Shown here in pieces: positions 54,737 to 64,000 of a stretch of 64,000 nt of DNA; position 1 is the stretch's first letter; every line of letters starts with the position of its first letter. A program made the position numbers and the translations under genes. Below the pieces are notes generated by a model. That model was given only the letters and a program-made list of their open reading frames with translations. It made no database searches and had not been told where the DNA came from. Source of the stretch: Trichuris trichiura (taxonomy: Eukaryota > Nematoda > Enoplea > Trichinellida > Trichuridae); the NCBI GenBank assembly GCA_037903355.1, contig JBAJFE010000042.1, positions 434,001 through 498,000 of the forward strand, written 5' to 3'.

Positions 54737-57700
54737 TCAATTGAAAGCGTCTGGAGGAATAACGCCGCTATCCCTAAGGTTTACAAAATTGTCGCAAGCC
54801 AGTTGAAACTGCCAATTATTGTCTTCTAAACATCTGAAGAAATAGAATGCGTAAGTTTGCGTGAATGAAACCCATTACGAGGTAAGTTCTTACTTGGCAG
54901 CCCACGTAGGCTTCATTCCGGTTATTTTCGCCATTTCAGCGATCATTGTATCCTTAGAAATAACTTCTTGAGCATTCGGGTTATTTGAAAAAGGAGTTGT
55001 TGCCGCAGCAGAGCCTTGTGCTTGCTGCTCAGCGGAGGAGATTGATCCTGCTTGCTGATATTGTATGTTCAACTTTTCTAAACATGCCATTTGGTCACCA
55101 TACGCACGAATACTTGTCCCGCAAAAGTAGGTCATATCATTGAGAATAATGAGCCTACAAAAGAAACTTCACCATAAAAATAAAAGAAGAAAAGTAAATT
55201 TTTTACTCTCCAGGACGGTACTCAAGTATGAGAACTCTACCGAACTCTTTAACACTGTTTGCCGTGTCCAGAGGGTCTTTAAAGTATCCGGTGATGGAAC
55301 AAACTGCAATGTTTTCCTAAAAAGTGTAAAGTCAACAATTCTACGAATTCTGTGACGCTCAGATGTCCAACCTGGAGGATGGCCAAATCAACAAGAAAAG
55401 AGTTCAGCTCGTGTTTTATTTCTGGAATGCGCTCTTTGAGAAAGCATATAATGCTCATGTTTCCTGAGAACTCCAAGCAATCGCGACGATACTGCCACGA
55501 CTCGATATTCAACAATTCGTGGTTGTACCTAATCAAGCTTTTCCAGCGTTTGTTCAGACTAAAGACAGCCTTTTACGGACAGATTTTAAAATTATAATAG
55601 CTCTTTACCAAATGTTTGAGTTTTTCTGGTTTGTCTGATTGTTCAAGGAAATAGTCAGCAGCGACTAAAAAAGTTTCCCATCCATAAGAGGAATTACAGA
55701 CGAAAGAAGAGAAAAATGTCTTACCTGTTCAGCTTCGTAAGCTTTCATTAATTGAACACGATTCTTTTTATCACCATCAAAAACGGAATAATATTCTTGA
55801 AGGAAATTGGCAATTGCTACCTTGATTGGTTCATTTACAACGTAGCTGCCCTAAATTGGCTACACTGGTGCAAACCAATACAATAACTAGCGAACGGAGC
55901 AACCTTCATTGATAGCGAACCAAACTGCGGAAGAAAAGTTTCGGTGCTAATTTCTTTGCCGTCCTAAAAGAACCGCTGAAATTTCGTACTTTCACTTCGG
56001 CATATGCTCACCAGTATTTTAAGGAGGGGAAAGATCTCCAGTAAACGACTAAAAGCAAATGCTTCAATCAGTTGACAGGAATAGGAACCAAGCTACAACG
56101 GGAATAAAATAGTTGCAAAGGTTTTTTTCCACTCCATTAAGACTACAGCAACGACGAAAAGTTCTAGATATGAAATAGTGGAAATTCAGCGAACTAACCG
56201 TAGGCAAACTTGCGGTTTCAACTTGAATGAATGAAGTACAGGATTGTCTCTTAATGACAAGGCGACTAAATTCCAACTGGAAAGCTTCTCAAGTTCTTCT
56301 ATGCTGGTTATCTGTGAAAAGAGAAGGTAGAACAATGCATGATGTTAAAATTTTCCTGTTACCACATTGCCGCTTAAATCAAGACGCGTCACGCTGGGTG
56401 CACAAAACAATAGGTTGGCCACATTATCCAAAGCACGAAGAGCGTTACAGGACAAATCTATTTCGACCAGGGTGGCGGGGTTTTGACAAAGTATGTCCGC
56501 CAGCGCTATTGAGACTGCAGCGCGATTAATTGGGAAGTTAACCCGGTATTCAATAAAGCCTATAACAAAAAGCACATAAATAAATACCGACACAAAGGCC
56601 CAACTGTTATGACATTTGATGGCTTAAGAAAATCAGGAACAAAAGTGACTTTAAAAACGAACAAATATAAAACAGGGTTTCAAAAATCAAATTCAACACT
56701 ACTTGACGCTGAGTTATGCTCAACTTCTTAGATTGACGATACTGCGTAGCGCGTGTATTTTAACGTCTTCGGAGACATTTCTAACCTTGTTTACGGCTTT
56801 GAACCGTTAGGCTTCACGATACTATCAACATTATACTAATACTATGCAGGCAACATCGGCAAAAATAATCAACCACCGACCCATCGACTAAGCGTATGCT
56901 TTAGAATGCGCGCTTGAAGAAAGCTGCATGGGAATAACGTGTTTAAAAAACAATGCCATCAAGGATAATTATTTCATTATTAACATTCGCAGTTATCTTC
57001 TAATTTAAATTTCGCGTCTTTTTATATTTCTACCGCGCAATCAGGGTCTCGGCGAGCTATTGCTTAATTTACGTACGATATTAAGAGAAGGTGAAATAGT
57101 AGATCTTCAGATTCACGGGTTTGGCCTGTTGGATGTATCTGTAAGTAAACTTCAAAATGCCCTACCAACGGATGGATGAGCAAATTGTAAGAGAAAATAC
57201 AGAACAATGTGTATACCGTACGTTTCGGAACTGCTCGTGCTCCGTCGTCTCCCCAACACTGCTGACGACGGAACACGAGCAGTTCTGAAACGTACGGTAT
57301 ACACATTGTTCTGTATTTTCTCTTACAATTTGCTCATCTATCCGTTGGTAGGGCATTTTGAAGTTTACTTACAGATACATCCGACAGGCCAAACCCGTGA
57401 ATCTGAAGATCTACTATGAAACTATTCAAGCCTGTTAAAAGACATCCTGTCTTTCGAAACAAGGTGAAATAATCGCATTTACGAAGGTTCCTCATTTACC
57501 TGAGCATCTTAGCTATGGCACGGTGGGAGCCATACCGTACTTTCTCTCTCAGACGAAAACCGAAACACCTCCGTAATCAGACATCCTATTTTCAAAGCTG
57601 ACATTTTGGCAGTTCGGGTTATTTGCATTCCAATATTTCTGTTCTAGTAAACAAATACTCTTAAATCAAGAAGCAAAAGTGTCTCTTCAATGGTGAGTAT

Positions 57701-60700
57701 TTCGATAGACAAAGTTAACGTACACTTAAGATGTTACAGTAATACAAACGTAAACATCGGAAATTTAAGTTTTGATTGAAAGGACTTAATAAATTAGAAA
57801 TCTCAGGACGAAGACAGACCAACAAGAAGCGATATGCGGATCGATCTTTAAGCAGAGCTTAATACGGCTGGTTTGTTCGCCATATTCTAACTGTCGTGCG
57901 TTCCGGAGCTGTCTGCTGGAGGTGGGATAAATCGTGAAACCACCTGATATCAAGATTTTATTTTAACAATGATTACCTATCGTTGAGAATGACAAGATGT
58001 TACAAGGAACCCTTATCAAACTCCCACTGTCCAAGCTTCTACTAATGTGTAGAGGTATAACAGTTTCAGCGCGTAATATCTTCGTTTTTTCCGCAACGAT
58101 GGCACAAGCCCAGTCGCTTCGATTAGAAAAAAGCAATTCATTCCTACTGCAATTGGAATTAAACGAAAAAAATTCTCAAAGCGAGAGAACAACTGAGCGT
58201 TCTGATAGCTAATACAGTAAGATTTCCGTATCCGCGGGGGATACGTTCCAAGAGTGACCACGGATAAGAGCGAATGTTTTACGAAAGAGTTCATAACGTG
58301 ACTTTGAGATAAATACACGAAATTTGGCACGATGGTGAGCACAGAGAATACAATTGACACTAACATGAAGTTCACAGCTTGACTGCTCATAATAAGCTCA
58401 TAATACTGCGCGGTTATTTCCATAATACTATTAAAGAAATTCGAACCGTGAAATTTATTTTGCGAAACTTTCGGAAAGCGAATTTCCGTTAATACTAGTA
58501 CCCATTTTCACAGTCTGATTAAAAAAGGCTTTATTCTCAGTGCAATGCGCAACTAATTACTGAATATTTAATGTACACCTGCAGATCAGCGAATCATCGA
58601 TGAGGAAGCATATGACGCCACTAGTTTGTCACCGTTTAGAAATATGGAATTGCTCTATGCTGTCGGCAATGCTTGCGCGACCACAGTGGAGAGCAGTCGT
58701 TGTCATAAAAAAGCTGAACAAACCCATAGTAGCTGAATAAATAAGCTTATTTTTAATGATTAGTTCACTTCGCGCATACACAAACATCAAGAGCCGCTTT
58801 TACTAAGTATGGAAGCAGCAAACTGCATAATATTACAGCGCGTGGGCAGGAGAAGAAGAGAGAAAAACCGCAGACACCAAAGTCCTACTGTACCTGTACT
58901 TGAAAATAACGATGCTGCCAGAGACTTACATGTGTTGCCTTTTAAATTCAAGTCTAAGACCCGCTAATTGTTTGAAAACTTAAGAATTATAGAAGCAAAC
59001 CTTAATTCCCACCTGCTTTGATGTCAGTTGTTGTTGAGCTACTTTTCAACTGCTAAAGTTCCTCGTAAACATAAGTCCTCTACCATTGAATATAACTTTT
59101 TCACTAATAAAAGCTACGTGGTTCCCTTTTAACAAGAAAACAAGTAAAATAAAGAAGCGGTTAGAATTTTCAAGAGCGCCTGATCATTTTCTCACTTAAC
59201 AAGTTACTGTATCGCTTAACTCTGTCGTTGAGAACAGGATCAGAAAGCCCTGAAAACTTCTCATCCTTTCTTACCTTCCTTGTCTTTTCATGAAATCGTT
59301 ACCATAACGTCTAGCATGAAAGTCTCCTACATTACTTAAAGTATGTTCAAGTTGATAATAGTATTATGGCCACTTCAATGGTATTCACAAGTAAAGATAG
59401 GAAACGCTTAAGCTATCTGAACGCGGTTTAGTATTCAAGAATTGACAGCATCCAGACATAGCTGCATTCAATTCTCCGATACGGCATGGTGTCGTTCCTG
59501 CAGTTTTCCCTCGCTTAAACAACGCTATGACCTATGTCGAAGATCGAATAAAAGGCAAAGGCCAAAACGGTTCTTAAAAGAAGAAATCGAACAAATCGGT
59601 TTAAGTTAAAAATCGGATTTGTAACAACGACCCTGTTCATCATGACGACGACATTACTACAGTATTCCTGTTAACCCTGAAAACATTTTTATTGACAAAA
59701 AAACAAAAACAAATGCCCGGCTTTCGAGACCTTCCTGAGCCCATCATTAGCGGAAAAGTTAAAGATGCCGAGAATGATTCAGATGATTGCAAAACAGTTA
59801 ACTCAAGCATCTGTGTTACAGGTGCAATAAGTGTTCGCGGGCAGACAGTGTGGCAAATGACCTGCAGATCATGAAGACGCGAGAGACTGTAGAGACAGAT
59901 GTGCGTGTGCGTTTTGGTGGGCTGTCGAACGATCGGCGAAGAAGTAAACTTTAACTATGAACAGATTACTCAGGCAAGCTTCAAAATCCGATAGTTATTG
60001 CGTCACAATGAATGCGACTGCTAGCGTTTGTCCACCTTTTTTCGACTGTGTGTGTAGGAATTGGTCAACTGTCTTAGTTATGAGACAAAACAATGGCAAC
60101 TTGATCCTGCGATTAATCTGAATGACTCAAGGCTAATGGAATAACGTATTAAAACATAGGTAAGTCTTGTCTGACAGAACCCTTTACAATATTGTTCTGA
60201 AAGGTGGATAACATCCACTGGATGCTAAAAAATTCCACCTACAACTGGCTATGTTACAAAAGAACAGTAGTCGTACCTTTAAAAAACCAACAATTCCTGA
60301 CTGAATTGAAAAATGCCATTTCGGAAAAGTTAAATTTAAAAGTTAACCGTTTACGCTTAAAAAAAGGAACAAATTAAGGGGTCTGTAGCGTGCATACTTC
60401 GCTGTTTCTTTTAGCACAACATTCCGTTTGTCGTCAGCTTACAGACTTTTAGCAGGAAAAAAATTGAAGAATGGATTCGTGTTTGAACGCTCACTAAACT
60501 GCGTTTAACGCTTCATGCAGAATTTCACGCGAAGAAATAATATGGAAACAAAGGAAGTATCCTTTCATATTTTCGAGGGAATAATTCATAATAAAAAGTT
60601 TTGAACATACTTTCGTCTTCACCAAAATTACTGAGGTTTAGGAACTGACGCGCACTGTCATAGCGCCTTAAGAGGACAGTCTTCATCAATTCGCACTGTG

Positions 60701-61260
60701 CTCCATCGAGAAGCGCAAACGGAGGTTTTGAAATCCTTTTCCAAATTGAAAGCTGAAAAACACTCGGCTAAATGGTGAACGAAAACTTAACCATGAACTT
60801 TTTACACTCTTTCCTCTTTTCGTTGAAGCACTACTAGAACAGGCAGCTAGCGTATCCGCCGCTGTTTTATTTTTCAGGTAGAAGGACATAACGCCATTGC
60901 CGCCTATTTTTATGAAAAGTGGGATAAACGGAACATTTCCGAGTAGTTCCTTCATGGACTGCAGCACCTGTTTAGCACTATTCGCGCTGACCGGTTTCAC
61001 CTAATTAAGAACATGTAAAGCCATTAAGCTTCAGCTATAGGTAGAAAAACATACTGTCAGAAAAGACCACGTTCCGTGTTTTTCAACGGCCTGTCGACTG
61101 CGATATGTAGAATGCCTCCAGTCATTTTGTCCCTTGCGATTGGCACGGCCAGAGACAGTAACAGGACGCTTTTCGCGCCAATCATTTACGGAACGAACAA
61201 GGGCAGCAGGATTAAAGCTCCTAAATTCATTACGTATCTTACGGAAATTTTATTCCTGTT
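54737..61260 (-). CDS. NXF1: Nuclear RNA export factor (NXF1/TAP)
   Basis: General mRNA export receptor that works with an NXT/p15 partner. Order on the minus strand: basic N-terminal exon ending at 61055 (NDWREKRPVTVSGRANRKGQ, EKHGTWSFLT); RRM exon starting 61000 (LLGNVPFIPLFIKIGGNGVM); 60752-60611 (RRYDSARQFLNLSNF); LRR exons 56559-56363 (LVEIDLSCNALRALDNVANL, VTRLDLSGN) and 56311-56199 (LVALSLRDNPVLHSF); 55963-55914; NTF2-like exons 55850-55735 (VAIANFLQEYYSVFDGDKKN), 55558-55372 (HELNSFLVDLAILQ), 55316-55207 (ITGYFKDPLD), 55154-54894; and the TAP-C exon 54833-54737 (KCLEDNNWQFQLACDNF, ending IPPDAFN). All NXF domains are present. The donor of the RRM exon and the true 5' start are unresolved. 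One intron is about 4 kb (56560-60610). Confidence 0.94.
57097..57416. repeat. Near-perfect 153-bp foldback
   Basis: Left arm 57097-57249 and right arm 57264-57416 are reverse complements with about four mismatches in 153 bp, around a 14-base loop. The apex of each arm carries the CCGTCGTC module seen in other foldbacks. The frames inside the arms are mirror artefacts, not genes. High arm identity suggests a young insertion or ongoing conversion. A diverged fragment (GAGCAGTTCCAGTTCCGAAA, about 61494) lies near the 5' end of the same gene. Confidence 0.92.
58016..58423 (-). CDS. Possible hydrophobic protein nested in NXF intron
   Basis: A 135-codon minus-strand frame with two hydrophobic stretches (FMLVSIVFSVLTIVPNFVYL near the N-terminus; LIPIAVGMNCFFLIEATGLV later) and a basic patch between helices. 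The pattern is reminiscent of part of a multi-pass receptor, but it is too short, no family motif is seen, and chance hydrophobic frames are common in AT-rich DNA. Confidence 0.2.
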   Translation of the reverse strand: MEITAQYYELIMSSQAVNFMLVSIVFSVLTIVPNFVYLSQSHVMNSFVKHSLLSVVTLGTYPPRIRKSYCISYQNAQLFSRFENFFRLIPIAVGMNCFFLIEATGLVPSLRKKRRYYALKLLYLYTLVEAWTVGV

Positions 61261-63390
61261 AACTTACCCGGCGCCTCGAAATCGTCCCTGATTCTTTGTG
61301 AACTGTTTGTAGTCCGCCATCTAATGGCCGTCCTCAAAACAAAGACAACAGGCTGGGCTTGTGAAGCTGAAAACATAGTTGCAATTAGAAGCTACACCAC
61401 TACAACGATGAAACAGAAGGCAATAAACGCGATTACATTAGAGAGAAAGTATAGATGAGCAACCCCTAATGTAACATTGGTGATGATGGAACAAGAGCAG
61501 TTCCAGTTCCGAAACGTACCATATTACCGTCTTGTACGAAAAGGTGAGCTATTTCTGCAATAATATTTTACAACACATACGCACACAGTGATTTCGATTT
61601 GAAAGGGATAGAAAACCTTATTAACAAACTAAGGAGAAAAAGACTGGCGAGAACGCAGCCGAAACTACATCAAAAACTTTTTTCGCGCCTCAAATAAAAG
61701 TAACGCAAGATGAACGTACACTTGCGCAAAAAGCCGAACACCTTGAAGGCTTAATAGTGACTTCAAAGCTAACAAACAAAAGTAACGCGAACTAGCCTTT
61801 TTACCGTTCACGAAAAGAACGATGTGATGCGCAGGTACGTCTTTACAGTATGTAATACCCAAACAACAAACTGCTTTACATTCGTAACTGAATTTATCTG
61901 CGACGGGTTTCTTCACAAGAAATGACATAAATTTTAACGAATATTTGTTTTTTTTTCACTGGAGCGTTTGCGGCAAGACAGCGTCGAAAGCAACTTCGTT
62001 CGCAAAAAAGGAAAACAGCAGCGAACTTTTCGCCCTGGTCCCGTGCCGGCATCAACACGAACTTCCTTTTTTGGCACTCACCAGGTCTAGTTTACAGAAA
62101 ATGCATTCCTTCCTTGCCATATATTCCAGTCGAGTCCAGTCTTTAAATCTTTCACCGAGCCATCAAGTTTTCACTATAAACTTCCTGGTTTAAAGTGGCT
62201 GCTTTTAACCGTTTTAACTTGAGCATCATGATTTTACTTTTAATTTCTGAGTTTAAAGAGAGCACTTTAACTTTTATAACCTAAGCATCGTGATTTTACT
62301 TTGAATTATTAGAACCTGAGCATCAAGTCTTTATTTTAAACTGTTACAAACTGGGCATTAGGTTTTTACCTTATGCTAACTCATATTAGGACGGCCTGGC
62401 GGTAGCGCATCTTCCGTTCGATCGTCCTTGCTAGCGGCCTAAGGGATAAATTTAAATTACAGCATTTATGGATCTTTTTAGTTATCCGCCTACCAAAATA
62501 CAGCAATCCGTAGCGGCAAATAAAGAAATAGTGTATCGGAACGCAGTTTCAATCCATGTGAATTTAAGTCGCTGTTGTTCATTGATCCGTGTTGTCGAGG
62601 TGAGCTTTGGCCGCCAAAGTTTAAAGTAGTTCTTAAGCTCTGGTCGACATCAACAGACTGGGACCAGCTAAAATTATCTTCCTAAAAGAGTTGAAGGTAC
62701 CGTACTCGGAGGTAACCGGAAGACAAGCTCATCTGATCGTTCCTGTTGATGACAGACTGCTTTTGGAGCATCAAAGCTCATTTCTGGCTTACGCTTTCTG
62801 GCAACTATCGGTCAGTTCCAAACAAGGTAGCAAACGCTTAAGAAATTGCCCTATTCATCCTCCAGAAACGGATGCAATAATTTGTAGTACCTGGGTGACC
62901 TAAGAATGGTAAAGTACCAACTGTCTACAGAAAATGTCCCAAGCTATGGTTCACCATGTCAGTGGGCTTTAGCTTCAAAAGAAAAACAGTATTTAAGATT
63001 TAGTACGGCGAGCATCACATTTGAATGAAATAAGAAAAGAAAATGGTATACAGCAATAAGTCATGGTAAACTAACCTGCGCATCTTTACTGCTTACTGTT
63101 AGTTTAGGGACGTTCTCAGATATGAGTGCTTTTGGATGTGAGGCATCTGAATACGAAAGCTTCTGCTATACAGGAACATTTTAAAAATTGGCATAACACC
63201 TCAAAAGGACGACGACCTGCAACTTAACGTCACACGTAGAAAATTCCACAATGAAAGTTTTGCAAAATCGCCTTCGTTCTAAACGTGCAGGGCTGACGAA
63301 ACAAATTAATCTACTGGGCTTTATTTACGTCTATTGCATTACACGTAGGTCATTATGTTTACATCGCCAAGTAATTCGAAAGCTGTGTAA
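61261..63390. other. Region upstream of NXF, nothing firmly coding
   Basis: Includes a diverged fragment of the 57097-57416 foldback (about 61488-61560) and minisatellite copy B (62165-62370). Frames at 61665-61928, 61945-62193 and 62691-62903 are unrecognised. The NXF promoter should lie near 61260-61600. Confidence 0.4.
62165..62370. repeat. TTTAAA-rich minisatellite, copy B
   Basis: Degenerate tandem units of about 55-60 bp based on AACCTGAGCATCAAG and CACTTTAA: unit-like blocks at about 62215, 62275, 62310 and 62345. Shares unit and order with copy A at 25920-26100. Confidence 0.65.
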
Positions 63391-63945
63391 AATACTGAAA
63401 TCCATAAGACCCCTAATCCTGCGCCTTCTGGATCTGCAAGAAAGCAGAGTATCTTCCCGTCTAAACATGTTAATGCCAGAAAGAAAAAGGCACAGATTTT
63501 ATCGTCAGCTGTTTTGATTAACAAACGTCCTGTCACTTCTATGACCCGTCACTCCTTAGATGCTGCGTTCACATCGCCTGCTTTCTACAAGCAAGTATCA
63601 ACACCTTTTCCTTGTAACTATGTCAGTTGACTAATTGCATCACTATTTTATGAGATCTCATTGATAAGACGAAGCAGCCGCACAAAAATGCAACTTTTCT
63701 TCATGAACAACATGATAATCTTTTCAACACTTGGCAAAAAGTGTTGTCGCGACGATAAGTTTACACCGGCAAACTTGTGCCTTCCGTGAGAGCACAGAGT
63801 TTGACAACCTGTCAAAAAGAGGTTATTTTTTAAATCAACAGAAAAACATCAAAACGTCGAGTCCTCCTGCTGTTGCTGCTGCTGCAGGTGGCGTAACCGG
63901 CGTTCTCTTATCTCTTCCTGTAAGTTGCTGCCGCCCTGCGATGTG
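63391..63945 (+). CDS. Possible 5' exons of a gene leaving the window
   Basis: A plus-strand frame from about 63391 to 63628 reads a low-complexity but protein-like stretch (KTPNPAPSGSARKQSIFPSK, then INKRPVTSMTRHSLDAAF), and a second frame at about 63750-63918 ends SPPAVAAAAGGVTGVLLSLP at a good GTAAGT donor. A plausible Met lies upstream at 63355, but a TAA (63388-63390) separates it, so an intron border or another start is needed. Family unknown. Confidence 0.28.
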
Positions 63946-64000
63946 TTAGCTTCCATTACATTAGTTGAACTGCTAGCGCGCGAAGACGATTCCTGCAACG

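Larger units (their letters stand above)
56560..60610. other. Large NXF intron, about 4 kb
   Basis: Holds the 153-bp foldback (57097-57416), a small hairpin at about 58227-58245 (CGTATCC against GGATACG) and one possible nested frame (58016-58423). Otherwise nothing recognised. Confidence 0.5.

Noticed and set aside
57064..57419. Near-identical open frames on both strands (MCIPYVSELLV...)
   Set aside because: They are mirror translations of the two arms of the foldback, not genes.
1..64000. CRISPR arrays, prokaryotic operons, riboswitches, phage or plasmid features
   Set aside because: Spliceosomal introns and nuclear gene families show this is eukaryotic DNA; no such structures are present.

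Overview
This is eukaryotic nuclear DNA, most likely from a clade I (Trichuris/Trichinella-like) nematode. Genes are split by many very short GT-AG introns (about 45-60 bp), with a few introns of 1-4 kb. One gene is a MOLO1-domain protein (modulator of levamisole receptor family, best known from nematodes). Intergenic DNA is AT-rich and carries decayed Bel-Pao and mariner copies plus many small foldback (inverted-repeat) elements. The species assignment is inference; no rRNA or mitochondrial marker lies in the window. Exon borders were placed by eye from splice signals, reading frame and remembered family alignments, so individual junctions may be off.

Layout, left to right: RFT1 3' half (+, 1-2483); a weak minus-strand exon candidate (3674-3989); WDR6 (+, intronless, 4285-7254); a foldback-rich, gene-poor stretch (7370-10980); a MOLO-1-like membrane protein (+, 10985-12168); succinate-semialdehyde dehydrogenase (+, 13677-17333, nine exons); an intronless protein 4.1 homologue (+, 18568-20283); APPL BAR-PH-PTB adaptor (-, 21364-24357); a tentative unidentified minus-strand gene (26193-27487); TRAM (+, 27589-29284); a Bel-Pao pol relic (30310-31510); mitochondrial NADP isocitrate dehydrogenase (+, 32577-34274, with a GC-AG intron); the 13-kb LGN/Pins/AGS3 gene (-, 36102-49098) with TPRs and GoLoco motifs and a mariner relic in an intron; a crotonase-family protein (+, 52171-53325); an SLC25 carrier (+, 53495-54523); and NXF mRNA export factor (-, 54737-about 61260). 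A possible partial plus-strand gene sits at the right edge.

These are unrelated housekeeping genes with no operon or pathway logic. Functions include N-glycan lipid-linked oligosaccharide handling (RFT1), tRNA modification (WDR6), GABA-shunt and TCA-linked mitochondrial metabolism (SSADH, IDH, crotonase, carrier), ER translocation (TRAM), endosomal signalling (APPL), cortical scaffolding (4.1), spindle orientation (LGN/Pins) and mRNA export (NXF). Protein 4.1 and APPL, IDH and Pins, and SLC25 and NXF are convergent pairs.

I did not find a new multi-gene system. The least explained structure is the repeat landscape: several foldback families, a near-perfect 153-bp inverted repeat inside an NXF intron, a short module close to TTCCGTCGTCAGCG that recurs at many sites (often at foldback apices), and a TTTAAA-rich minisatellite shared by two loci 36 kb apart.
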